From Marsupella aquatica (taxonomy: Eukaryota > Marchantiophyta), in NCBI GenBank assembly GCA_973895155.1, contig OZ316898.1, positions 9,362,001-9,426,000 of the forward strand: a DNA stretch of 64,000 nucleotides. The letters are read 5' to 3'. Under the pieces are notes generated by a model. The model made no database searches. It worked only from the letters and a program-made list of their open reading frames with translations, and was not told where the DNA came from. Below, piece by piece: positions 24,149-37,085 of this stretch (the first letter of the stretch is position 1; each line of letters begins with the position of its first letter). The position numbers were made by a program, and so were the translations under genes.

Positions 24149-27100
24149 ATGGGTACCGTTAGAGATGAGAAGCGTGACGAGGAGAGTATGAGTGATGTGG
24201 AGCAGGAGGTTTCCAAGGAAGATGAGGAAACTGACGACGATGATGACAATGATGATGACGATGATGACTACTCGATTGAGTCAAATGACAATGGGCACAG
24301 TGAGGATGACAATCAAGACATTGCAAAAGCAACAGAGCCAAGAGTACTCCGAAGGGCTCCTTCGAGAAAGTTTCAGGATGATAGTGCTGGAGATAAAGTC
24401 GATCAGGGCAATATGGTGATGTCTGAAGCTGATAGAGTAGCCGTGGGCCCGGGACATGGGGACGTGATGCCTGGAAGAATGAAACGACAGCGTCTGCATG
24501 GTAAAAGAGATGGTCAACGACCTCAGACATGGGATGATCTTTTCAAGATGCACAGTGAAGATTGGAATGAGGATTCTGAAGATGATGACTGGTGTCCGAT
24601 AGGAGCGATCAAAATGCCCTTGCTTTGGTTTTGTACAAACTGCACCATGCCAAATTCTGAGAAGCTATCTTTGTGTGGGGTATGTCTATGTTTTATCTAG
24701 ACTTGCAAATTACTTCAAATGCCACAGAATAGGTTGACTCTACCTGTGATCCTGACTAGGCCAGTGATCACTCGTATGGTTTTGCTACTCGCTGCATATA
24801 TGTCAGGTCGCTGCCCATGCCCATTCTTGCAGTATTGTTGGAAAACCTAAATTGTTATGATCTCATTCTTATTAGAAGAAGTATGCCACCGCGTTAAATA
24901 GTTTTCTTTCTGTCTGTGGGTTTGGATCTCTAAATTGTTCTGGAATGGATCTTGCAGGATAGTTCAGCTCGTTGTTTTGTTCTGTAATCTTTTCGTTCTT
25001 CCATCGTATGTTTTGTGCATGCATTTTTTTGCAGTATTTGTTATGGGTTTGTTGCGAGGGTGCTTGTCCTCACCTCTATTTTTTCTTTCTCACAGAAGTG
25101 CGGAGAGAACCGCAAATCAGGCATTTTGACTGAAGGGCATCTTGCATCAGCAACCGCGCCTCTCCAGTCACCATCAGTATCTGATGTTAAGGCAAACACA
25201 ATTTCCCCCAGCAAAGGTGCGCAAAGAGGTCAGGGTCGTACGTAGTAGTTGATTTAGTCGTCTTATGGAGGAACTGCTTTGCAATAAAGTATCTTTGTAA
25301 TTGTGTCGGAAAAGGTGCTCAAATTTGATAAGCACTGAGCGGTAAATGCAAATTATGTACTGTGCATTGATACCCTTTTGTTTATTCAGATGCTTCCTCT
25401 CGAATATTTCCAGTCGGTCCGACGACAGAATGGGGAAAAACTGTGTTTGGTTTTGATGAGAGAATGCTCTTACATGACGAGGTGAATTATTGTACACAGC
25501 TCTCTTATTACGAGTATTGACTTTGGTGTATTTGAAGTCGATTCCTCAATTTTTGGGAGTAAATGTTGAACTTTCCTTAACTGGCAATCATGTTGTTTCA
25601 TCATGAGCAGAACCCCAAGTCGCATCCTCATCCAGAACGTCCAGATCGCTTGCGTGCGATATTGGCAGGGTTGGCAGCTGAAGGTATGATAGCCAAAACA
25701 TCCATGAGATTTTGTTGAAGCGTTCTGTTCACACTTTCTGAGCGATTTGACAGTATTGGCATTGGTTAGAGAGTACTGAGAATTTTGTTCTAGATCAATG
25801 TACTTCTGCAAGGAACAGCAGGTGTGGTAACAATGAAGTCGGAGATTGAATAGTGTACACGTGAAGGAATTCTTGTGGCATGACAATTTACAATTTTAGC
25901 ACGCTGCTTTTACCTTCTTTAAAGTCTTGCAGCGAAATACGACACCCTTTGCTTTTTCTCTGAGGGGGTATATCAGGCATGCCTAGTTTCCAGCTTAACT
26001 TATGCTGAAGTAATTTTCGAGACGGCGCGTTTCAGGTTTATTTCCAGGCCGTTGTGTTCAACGACCAGTTAGGGAAGCCACTCGCTTGGAATTGGAGCAG
26101 GTATTAGTTTGGCTATTAAATGAAGTTTATGACGTAAAACGGTGCTCTGATTTATAAGCAGCACGACCTTACATTGCACTTTTCCTTTTAAGGAGTTCTA
26201 TTATTTCTCTACCTTTTGGCTACTTTATATTCCTCCTTCACAAAATCAATCCAGACTGCTTTCCTAAGTGTTAGAAACTGGAGAGATATTCTGCACTATT
26301 TACCTAACCAGAAACGCTTCCTGTGCATTTGCTTTCTTGACATCGTTGCCTGTCATTATTATTTAAGTACTCTACCCTTCATAACAGGAAACATCTTATT
26401 GATTCTTTGGTCTACTATTGACGCTGTATGCACTCTTGCAGGTTCTCAAGTGAACTGTGGTTCTCCCTTTTTGCAATTCCAGGGTTTTTGACACAATCCT
26501 CTGACGTTTGCAGGTGCATAGTCGAGAGCATGTCGATGCAGTTGAGGGGACTTGTAATGAAGAACTAAGGTATGCGCTGTCTTGTCTCTGATCCTTGAGA
26601 ACATGATTACTTGTTGGAAACCCGTGGAGTTCTTTACATGATCAAAATAATGCACGTGAAGCACATCTGCTATCTCTCTAAGACTATAATCAAAAGGTGG
26701 CCACGAAAGGTGTTGGGATTTTCCTTCCCGATTGGAAGCATGGTTGCTTTTGCTTTAAGTTTCAATCTCTACAGTTTGATATATTGTGGTTCTAACAATC
26801 TGTGATTCGAGCAGCTACTTCACAAGTGATACATATGCCAACAAGGACTCATCTCTTGCTGCTAGACTGGCTGCTGGAATAAGTGCTGATCTTGCCACAG
26901 CAATTGTCAAAGGAGAAGCTCGAAATGGTTTTGCCTTGGTACGTAATTCCATCTCTATTGCCTTATTCAAGAGCCTTCTCCAAGTTCTTGACATCCATCC
27001 ATGTGCAGGATTTTACTCTAAATATAGACACACAAGGATCAACAGTGGATGTCACATTTTCATTTTTAATGAGTTGGTGGAGTAGCCTCATGTTTTCATC

Positions 27101-29622
27101 TACGTGGCATATCATATCGGTGGTAGAATTCATATGTTTCGTCATTTTTAAAAATATATATGGGGAATTAGGGATTGCGTCCAGCTCTTGTCCAGTTAAC
27201 CATACAAGCATAGAGTGTTTATTTGATCTTGGCCCGTGGCAGTAAGCTGAAACGTTCTTGTCTATATCGACCATGTTGAAATGTTTAAATTATATGTACA
27301 TGATTCGTAGCTATGGTTTTTCTTGTAGGTGCGTCCGCCTGGGCATCATGCAGAGGAAGTGACTGTCATGGGCTTTTGCTTGCACAATAATGCTAGCGTT
27401 GCTGCAAAAGCAGCACAAGCAGCAGGTGCCCAAAAGGTTCTAATTGTGGATTGGGTAAGTTGTCATGACTTACTTCTATTTCAGATAGGTCTGTCGGATC
27501 CCTTCTCCGGAGTATGTTTTCTTGGAGTATGCGCCACCTAGCCAGTAGAGACCTGCTATCTAGTTCTAGATTTGTGAGTCTGTTTCCTTGCAATCTTCTC
27601 TGTCGTGTATCAACTTGGATCCTGGGGTGTTGGTGCTGATTGTGTAGGATGTGCATCACGGTAATGGAACACAAGATATATTTGAAGAAGATCCGTCGGT
27701 ATGTTTTCTCTACCACGTTTTGAAGCTGTAACGTTTCGTTGTCTCCTGGCAAAAGTTATGGTGCAGTTTTCAGATGAGATGGACAAAAGTCATGGGATTA
27801 CTGAGTTTTTCATTATATCACGCAGGTTCTTTATATATCCTTGCATAGACACGAGGGGGGCACATTCTACCCTGGAACTGGAGCTGCAGATGAGGTATGC
27901 TGATCTAAGCCCTGTAGTCATAAATCTTGCAAAGGATGTTAAGGGCTATTGTTGAGTTTGGTATCAACGTAAGGGAACCACGATCTTCCAGATCGAGCTC
28001 CTTAGGTGACCATGTACACTCTCGCAGTATTATTTTTTTGTTGTCATTGTCTTTATATATTGGGATAGCTCAGGATGATGTGTTCAATACGATATCTGAG
28101 GCTGTTAGACGTTTCTGAAGATACCAGTCAGAACCTAAGAAGCTGCTTTGCAGAGATGGGGAATGCATTTATTGATCCGTATGGTTCACTGACAGGTTGG
28201 CAGTGAAAAAGGTGAAGGGTCGTCAGTAAACATTCCATGGATATGCAGTGGAATTGGTGACAACGACTACATTTATGCTTTCTTGCATATTGTTCTTCCT
28301 ATAGGTAAGATATTGTCGTCAATCAATTACTTTCATGCTGTGTTGAAAGTCTCCTGGTCTAACTTTGATCCTGAACCTGATATCCTTGGAAATTAAGGCA
28401 CGTCTTCTGAGGAATTAACATTGCTTCCTGAAATTTGATTTTTTGGTCCACCTAAACTCCGCCTGGTGATGTCTGCAGCCAAACAATTTGCTCCAGATAT
28501 AACTATAATCTCAGCTGGATTTGATGCAGCAAGAGGGGACCCACTTGGTGGTTGTGAGGTTTGCTTTCCACTCTTCTGTTAGTCTTCCATCGATCTCTTT
28601 GCCCTATCAGTGTCCTTGGACAAAGATTTGATTTTTCCTTGAGCACTTAGCAGCATCGTATAGCTGGTCATGTATTGGTGATTGTGTTTACAAGACGTCC
28701 ATCAGGTCCTGTGGTTGCAATATTCACACGTCACTTGCCTTAGGAACGTACTTTGCAAGAGCCAGATCGATCTGGTAAAATTGAGTTACCTTTACAGAAA
28801 GCTTCTATGTACATTTCCGATATCTGAGAGCCTTTGTTGTCCTATCCTCCAGTAACATGCGTAATGTTTGATACCGAGTTTGACGTATTCTTGAGTAAAC
28901 GAAATGATTTAGTGTATTGCGAATGATTAGATTTGATGACATCTTGCGCTGATTCAAAATAATTTTCAGGTTACTCCTTCTGGATATGCTTACATGACAT
29001 CAATGCTTAATTCCTTATCTGGAGGAAAGATGTTAGTCGTTCTCGAGGGGGGGTGAGTATTCCAAAGCTGAAGCTCAGGAGGTTGCCCATGGCTGTAACC
29101 TGGCATGGTTCTTACTGGGTCCATTTACTTCACAGGAGATCCATATTGTTCGTTTAGGTCAGATGTGCAATGATTATTTATGGCCATTTATTATCCTACA
29201 TTTGGACTGGCAGGTATAACCTGCGCTCTATTTCAGCATCGGCATCGGCTGTAATAAAGGTATGTATATCCTCAACATAAATACTATACATCAGAATGGA
29301 GTGGTAGCTCCAGAATAGGTACATTGGATACAGCATCTGCACGCTGGAGGTTGTAAGGCACGGTTGTTTGACCGAGTTTGTTGTCGGTTGTGTTACGCCT
29401 CTCCGTCGGTGACAAAGTACTGAATCTGCATTGTGGGACGCATGCAGGTTCTTCTTGGAGATAGTCCAGGACCTCCTGTGGACGATGTACAACCAACAGA
29501 AGCTGGAGCAATATCTATGCTCAATGTCTTCTCACATCAATCTCGATATTGGCCTGTTCTTCAAATGCCTGAATTTTTGCAACGAATTTCAAGCTTGGCT
29601 TCATCCAACAGCAACAAGAAAG
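24149..29622 (+). CDS. HDA15: HDA15-like histone deacetylase with RanBP2 zinc finger (3' end unresolved)
   Basis: A zinc-dependent RPD3/HDA1-family deacetylase, class II, of the plant HDA15 type; it removes acetyl groups from histone tails in the nucleus. Exons with open GT-AG joins: 24149-24679, 25096-25216, 25390-25481, 25611-25683, 26036-26100, 26514-26569, 26815-26938, 27329-27454, 27648-27698, 27826-27894, 28196-28304, 28479-28558, 28970-29052, 29214-29259, 29448-29622; about 600 aa so far. The N-terminus has an Asp-rich run. A RanBP2 finger (WFCTNC, N, CGKC; residues about 160-179) is completed only by joining exons 1 and 2. Catalytic features are RPPGHHAE (about 356-363), DVHHGNGTQ (397), [10 protein letters not shown] (about 485-494) and LEGGYNL. 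The ATG follows an in-frame TGA at 24131. The last exon ends in phase 1, so at least one more coding exon must follow. Confidence 0.93.
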
Positions 29623-31440
29623 GTGAGCAATTTGGCTTGTTGAACGCTCTATCTTGGATGCTGGACGTTCATGTACTGGCAAGTCACTTCAAAATAGGAT
29701 CTGTTTGTGTATCTGCATTGGCATTTGCGCGTTACATTCCACTAGTTGCACAATTGTCAAGGTGTGTTTTTAAAGTAAAATCAAACTTGTTTTCGTAATT
29801 TTATCGAAGAATCATATAACTGACTTGTCGTTATTGGTAGGCCAAGTTTAGAGTATATGGTGAAATACATGTAATTTATGTCATAGCACTCTTTGAATAG
29901 CCTCCACGTGAAGCAAATGTGCTGGGAGTTTTTGTTAGCGTTAGACGAGCCTCACGGCCTCGAAATTATATAGTTGAGGTCACTGAACAGACAGGGGAGG
30001 AAAACTATGAGCGTAATATAAGGGATTCCGTTTGATGTCCCATTCTCCTCTATCGTCTGGGTGTGGTCTCTCATTGCTGTCACAATTATGAGCCGGATGA
30101 TTTCCACATAAATAATATAGCTTAACGCTGTCTTCTGTGCTTCCTCTTCCCACACTTGATGGATACCATCATCACACTGCAGAGCTTCTCTTAGGTGAGC
30201 TGGATCAGCAATTGGCGTCTTCATCATCTTTACAACTTGGACAGCCAATTGGATCACCTGCATGACTTGGTTGATAGGAGATAAACCAAAGGAAGAGCTG
30301 TGAAGGTGCCTATGGCATTCAACCTCTGTAACCGAGGGGGCAACTGGCCGTTTTTGTTAAAGGGAGTGAATGTCTGGCTTCATGAGCACAAATTGTGTTG
30401 AATCCCTTGCCACACCACTGGAAAGAGGAGCTCCTTGTCCAGGTCACTGTGTGAAGGTAATTGGTAGCGCTTTGGCTACCACACATTTACTAGCATCACG
30501 GGTGGGTGGTCCCCAGCATTGCTACTTGTTGGAGGGCAGTTTTTTAGCTTAAAAAAATAAAAGGACTCCACTACACTTTCACTATGATCTGTAGAATTAT
30601 GGAGCCTTCTGTAACTTTAGATGTATCTGTAACTAATCCGTATTGGTAAATGAGATTCTTCTCATAAGTTTGGGGAAAGTAACAAAAATCGATAGGTATT
30701 GTGCAGAGAACATGGCTGATTCTTGATCCTCTCCTCCTTTTGGCCCGTAGAGTATGTAATCTGCATGCATTATGCGTTTTATAGTGCATAATACTCATAC
30801 TGTTGAGTAAGTGTTGATTATGGGTGTGCTGTCATGTTTATGATCGGCCTTGTAAGCCCTCATTCACTTCAGTTACCTTGTCCAACTCCCAGAAGGTTTT
30901 GGACCATAGAATTACATCGACACCATTGTCTGGCTTGGTCTCTAGAACAACAGCACTGTTTGTGGACTTGTCCCGCATGTGAGACTCATTATAGCAAAAG
31001 TAGTAAAGGGAATCCCGACCCTGTCAATAGTGTCAGCTCAGTACGCTTTCAGTCCAATTGCAAGAAAACTTGCACATAGGCGTACTGAAGTGCAGTGGAG
31101 AGACATAGTCGGTTACCAGCAGTCGGTTACCTGGCTGGATCGATTGAACATTCTACATACTGCCTTGTCAAGGTGGGGGTTCATTTTCCGTGCTGGCACG
31201 GTGGATGGTGAGGGTTTCGTAGTCTCGCCGAACCCCATCATTCGCCCTTACTATCTGTCTAGGGAAAGGTGCTCTCTGATTCTTGCGAAAGCTCAAATGA
31301 GCCGTTCCCTGTTGTGAGTGAGTAGAACCTGGTGAACTGTGGGTGCTGAAATGTTCATATTTGGAATCAGCCTCAATCTCTCGTCAAAGCGGCGGTTCTA
31401 GCTAAAAAACCAGAAACAAGCTTGGAGTCACAGCTCATAG
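29623..31440 (+). other. Unresolved 3' part of the HDA15-like gene
   Basis: The downstream exons could not be chained in phase. Open pieces exist at 30834-31076 and 30979-31314, but none joins cleanly to the phase-1 donor at 29623. Some may be intron sequence or transposon insertions. Confidence 0.3.
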
Positions 31441-31570
31441 TGGAGAGTAACTCTTGTGCCAGGGACGTGCCTGAAAAGGCGTTGCTACCACGGAGGACCA
31501 GTGTGGTGGAAGTGGGGCAGAAGAAGAGTGATCTATCACCTATGGTGTGTAGCAGGGTCTCGCAAGAACA
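31441..31570 (+). CDS. Candidate C-terminal exon of the HDA15-like gene
   Basis: A short coding-like segment reads HGGPVWWKWGRRRVIYHLW, a Trp/Arg-rich tail of the kind I associate with the far C-terminus of HDA15 proteins. An AG acceptor at 31439-31440 would open it just after an in-frame TAG. The other ends and the link to the exon ending at 29622 are not settled. Confidence 0.4.
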
Positions 31571-34500
31571 AATGGTCAGTTTTGTCTCCTTCCTCGTCTC
31601 ACATCTCAGGTCCGGCTGTAGGTATTGAAAATGTACTCTCGTCTGCAAATGTTCTTTTTGTGCTGCTTGATTTCACTCCATGTTGCTTTCCTATTGTCTT
31701 TTACTTGTCTCTGTGTCTTGTCGACATTTACCTTTATGTGCTCTTCTCTAGTCTAGTTCTCACATTTAGTAACAGTGTGAGTGGTTTGTTGCTTGACAGG
31801 AGTTCCAGACATGGTGGGTCCTGTGAGAAACATTTATAGCATACCTCCAATATGCTGACTGCCAATATTCAGTTGTTGTCTTAACATCAAAGCGAGAAAG
31901 CAGCAGAGAAATGAATTCACAGATGATTGAGAGAAATGCGGGCAGGCTAAGAAAGAATCCGCTTGATATTTCTTCCAAGGACTCAGGTGAAAAAGGGACT
32001 TTCGGTCGTTAATTCTGCTTTTACATCTATGCCATTAATATCTGCAGAAGACATATCTGGAACGTCATTTTGGAAATCGTTTGCCTTATAGTCCACCCAC
32101 TGTCCACTGTAAGAACTCAATTTGTTGCTCCAGAGAGTGATAAGGGCGGGAAGCTAGTCTGTCATTCTCTCACATTTTCCTCGAACTGAAATCACCAATT
32201 CAACAATTCAAGAGATTGTTATTTTTGCTCCTTGTGAAACAGGTGTTCCTATTATTCGTTTGGAAGTGATCTGTACTGTTGAATGGGCCTTGCAAGGAAC
32301 AAGATGGAAATGTTGTCTTGAAGTGGATTTACTGACGATCTTAGGCACAAAGTGACCTACCAATTGGTAATCTGGTTTGATACCTTACCTACCAATGGAA
32401 AAATCTCTTTTAAGGTTTGTGGCCTTGGCTGCGGTCAAGTTAGGGGAGCGCACCCAGTAGGTTCGTTGAGAGTCTGCTGGACAGATCCTTCCTCAGAGCA
32501 GTTTCATGGAAATGGGCACACTTCGATATCCCCAGCAATCCTAAGCCATCCGCCGTGTTTCTACAGAGATGTGTAACGATTAGTGCCTTAGATGAGGAGG
32601 GACCCTCAAAACCAGCCTGAGAGCAGCGAATTCTGGGACAAATGGAGAACAGAATGAGAACCAGCCTTGCAAGCATTGTGCAAGTTCCATCGGGTATATC
32701 ATCATTTTTACTGTCACAAACTAAGAATCCGACTCGAAGGCTTCGAAGCTACCCAATTAACAAAATCATAGCAACCTGCTAAGACTACTACCAATATGGA
32801 TTGCAAAGGGCGACTTAGACTTTAGACTGCGGAGTCACAATGTGTTAACATTGAACACAAATCATGTGTTGCCTTGGAAATTAATCCTAGGCCTGAGTGT
32901 GTTTAGTTGCAAGTCAAAGACCTCATTTGGACCATGCCATCCGGAGATGGTCACGTCTTCTGGCTGTTTCCTTGCAAGCAGTCTCCTGTTGATTGGGAGC
33001 TCAAATGACTGCAATCAACTGTTTATTCATTAGACATGAGGGCTGTGTCCCTTCTTCCCAACCTGTGTCATCCTACACTCAAATGCAAGAAAGCTGATGC
33101 CTTCCAAGCAACTCTCCTACAGGTTGGGAGTTCAAATGACCCGTGTGGTCATTACATCAGCGTCTTTAACTCCACGAGACGTGGAGGTCTATGTTTCCTT
33201 CTTCCCAACGTCATCCAAAACGCCCAAATGAAACCATGCACAACGTGTAAGTCCTGATAAATGCAGTGACCCATGCTTACAAGAATCATACATGGTCTGT
33301 TGGCTTGTGCATTGCCTAGCAAGGTATGGCCTTATTATGAAGAAATTGACTATCTTCCATCAAAATTTTGAATGTTTGTCTGGGCAAAGCCAGGTGGACA
33401 GAAACCCACTTTTGTCATTCTGTACAGAGTGAGTACCAATCACAATAAGTTACCCCAATTTAGGACAGATATAGAATCACCTCAAATGGTTGCAACCACC
33501 TCTCTCTCTCACTTCTTGATAGATAGAAACATCACTTGATTGCCTTGTTTTGTCAAGAGAAGCCATAGGCAAGCAAGGAGACTCCCAATAGGCCTAAAAC
33601 TGTAGAATGTCCAATATAAAAGTAATTAACTTGAACATTGGTATTAAGAGATTTTGGAAAATGAGCATTATATATATCTTTCAATCATGTTTCAAAAGTC
33701 TGAAATTGGTGATAACGCTTTTACTTAATCTTGCATTGTAGATTTTATCTTTATTCTTCAAGATATGGTCGAAACTAATCAAACTGAGTTACAATGAATG
33801 AGTAATTTTCAAAACTAGACATTTGTAACACTTCTAGGATAATCCAAACAAATAATATAGAACAAGTATTACATTTGAAACAAGAAGTACTGCAATGGTG
33901 GATGTAATAATGATTTCAAGAAGAGTGGTGCCCTCCCTAATTGCAACTCCTCAATTAGCCAGAACTTCAGTCTTCAAGCAGTCTAAATTAACTTAAAACT
34001 GCAGTTATAACCAAGTTCAAGTTGAAGGGTTTCCTACAGTAATTGATAAGTGTGACGTGGGACTTTTTGTGCACTGAATGATAAGGAAACCTAGGATTAG
34101 CACACGGTTTAATCACGCAAACATGCAAAGCTCATTCAGGTTGCTATCTTTAGTGACATGGGCCAACCCCCAACAGTGATTTAGGCGACTGTTCCTGGGA
34201 AACTCATTTTCAAGCTCATCTTGGATTCCACTTCTCAGAAGCTGTTCATTGCCCATTTGTGTCAAGGTGTAGGTGTTGCTAGTGAGGAACATAATAATAC
34301 CTTCCAAATGCTTGAAGTATTAAGCTTTTCTTGTGCAAAGGCCCCGGCAAAGGCAAGTTGGGGAAAATCACTTTGGAGTGGGTGTTGTGACGATGAAACC
34401 CTTTTTGCTATTGCTGGAATAGGCTAGTTTGGGCAGACCACAGATGCTTGAATTTCATAAATTCTCCACATATGATGTAGTGACGACAACCTACCTGAAG

Positions 34501-34676
34501 AATTCACATTCAGCAAGATAAACGGCATTGGGTCCGCATTGGGTTTCCAGGAAGGCTCGAGCCTGTTCATTCTAATGCTTGATTGTTTTAACTTATTCAA
34601 AAATCCAGAATCAACTATGACTAAAGGAGTGGCACAAGACCCACTATATGTACAGTCTTGTGCAAGTTCTGTAGGT
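31571..34676. other. Intergenic, no supported gene
   Basis: Possible 3' leader of the HDA15-like gene at the left, then sequence with only short frames. A weak internal duplication is visible at about 32950-33020 and 33090-33145 (caagca, then tctcct, then a gggagctcaaatgac/gggagttcaaatgac stretch). Confidence 0.4.
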
Positions 34677-34690
34677 CTACAATTTAATAT
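34677..34690. repeat. Target-site duplication, 3' side of LINE
   Basis: ctacaatttaatat matches ctacattttaatat at 39046-39059 in 13 of 14 bases. It directly abuts the T-run that is the LINE poly(A) tail read on the plus strand. Confidence 0.7.
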
Positions 34691-35276
34691 ATATTTTTTT
34701 CCTGAAAGGAATATGTAGAGGACAAGTAAAACCCATTAAAAAAGGGAGTGAAACGGCCAGACCACATGCAGTCAGGGGCCAAATGTCACCCAAAGTCCAG
34801 ACACATCCAGACAAGGGGACAGGGGTAAAAACAGGAGAGATATGCTTAGTAGACCCCCTTCTGGAAAAAGTTTGCTTGATTGATCAACCCCCTCCATACT
34901 TTTCCCCAATCTGGACCGTTGATGGACCTTTCGACCTCAGATCTGGACCGTTGATAGACCTCAGGGGGTTGATCAAGTAACAAGTTTCATTTTGGGGGTC
35001 GATCAAGCAAATACTTCGTAAAAACAGTAACAAGAGAAAAAGGTAACCAGAGGGCCACCCACTCAGAATCAACTACATAAAGCAAATGAGAGGGCCGATT
35101 CAGCCCATCAAAAACAGCAAAAGTACATCAAAGTGAAAGTACTGAACAGTTGTGCCCGGGGTGAAAATCCCAAAGGACTAACCATTTCAAAGAACAAGAC
35201 AAAAACAACTAAGCCTAAAACACCTGACAATCACAGGAAAATCAAAGTGAAGTCAGGTGAGACAAGAGAAGGAGCC

Positions 35277-37085
35277 TCAAGGTGGGTCAAAAATCCACCG
35301 AGGCCTGTAGTCAACAATTAAGATAGTGTCTGAGATCTGGTAAAGACCACCTTCATATCCAAAGTCTCTTCTAAATAGACCAATCAGCTCCTGGTGATTT
35401 CTACCAGAAAAAGACAGATGAGAATAAACTTGGAACCAAGTGAGTTTCAAGTATAATCTGATCTCCAACCAAATCTTCATCTTAAGACCAATCAGAGAAA
35501 TATGCACATTCTCCTTCTCCAAAGTGCAGCGATGTTTCCAAATCTGCCAATAGCCACCCCTCTCAAGATTTGCCACAGTTTGAGGGGAAGATTCTTAATA
35601 CAATCTGGAAATGGAGCTCCAAAAAAAAGCCTGAACTGCATCAAAATTAAAGTAACTGGAAGCAGACTTTGAACCAGCAAATATCAAAAGCTTACGAATC
35701 CAAAGCCAGATCTCCTATGATTCTGGACATAGCCAGAGTGGATCAAATATTCATGGGCCCCAATGTCACATCTCTTACATCACCATAGCTCATCAAAACC
35801 TGAAAAGGGAATAATACAGCCCTGCTCATATAACCTTTTTGATCTTCTCCCAATGTAATTATTATGGGCAATAATCCATAAGAAGTGATTGATTTTTTCC
35901 TCCCTGAAAGATTTCCAGATGTTACTCCATATCACTTTCTCCCTTGGAACATTTCTCAGTTCCATCCTCCACTTTGAAATGCCAACAGGATTCACCTGTG
36001 ACTGGTTATGGAGCATTCAACCAAGACTAGCTGTAGAAGCATGGAAGAAAGATTTCTCATCTTTCCAAAGAAACCGGTCAGAATTACTGAAATCAAAAAG
36101 CAAAGGAAGAACCAGGCCAACACCCATCATATGGGTTAGCCAATTCTTCATACGACCAGTGACCATCTTGAATAAGCATGGGCCAGTAATTGGATGTGGA
36201 AACGTTTTCTGAAGAATGCCATTTTTAATCACAAAAGAGGTTTTGGGCTACACATGTATCTCATAAGACCCACCAGTTGTTGACAGCGCTGTTGGAAATA
36301 CGAATTTCCTAGGCCCGACCTCCTTCCAGAATAGGGACATGTGATATGATCACCCTGATCTCAATGTGTGGAAAACCCAAAGAAGACGGGAGAATGAAAT
36401 TGTCCCTTAGCGCCTGGAAGGATTGCCTATGCCTGAGCATAGCACTGCCCCCCAAAGAATCCCAAGATGGAGGCACCAGATTGTGGTCATACATATCTCC
36501 CCAGCATTTCCAAACCCAAGTTCCGTAAGAAACGACAAGGACCAGTGTTACACCCCACCAAATGTAAATCCTGATGATTGGTTGACGTAGGCTGAGCCAA
36601 TACTGATAGAGGCAGTATTAATAGGGCTAGAGAAAATTAAAAGAGCTTTTAACTTATTCCAGGAACAACAGATAGACCTCCATATAGCAGACCCCTCAGA
36701 CGGAAGAGTGAGGCATTTGTTGAAGACCCATACATAATCTTCAGTACCCCATTTGTGTGCCGACAGCTTTGTGATCTTGAGTCTCAGCAGTACCTGCAAA
36801 GGGTGCGACCCATCTATCATCGCAAACTGAATGAATCTGGCAGCCAAGGCTAATACCTGATCTTCAAAAGATATAAGGCCCACACCACCTTCGGATTATT
36901 AGGGAGCGAGAGAATATTGAAGTTAATTCTATGCCTGGCTGAAATCTCTTGACCTGCCCATAGGAATTCAATTAAGACCATCTTAATCACATGCAGATCT
37001 GCATCGGAACCTCCCCACAATGTAAGAATATACCAAAGTGATCCCATTAATTGATCACCAGGACTCTCGCCATGAAGGAGTGAGG
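35277..37085 (-). pseudogene. LINE ORF2 C-terminal remnant with zf-RVT region
   Basis: After the reverse transcriptase core, broken frames continue through 37089-36850, 36883-36548 and 36016-35780. The last contains PREKVIWSNIWKSF and INHFLWIIAHNN, followed past a stop by CKRCDIG. This is the helical and Cys/His segment (zf-RVT) found at the C-terminus of plant LINE ORF2 proteins. Confidence 0.7.

Noticed and set aside
24159-24553. His/Ser-rich minus-strand frames over HDA15 exon 1
   Set aside because: Shadows of the Asp-rich coding sequence on the plus strand.
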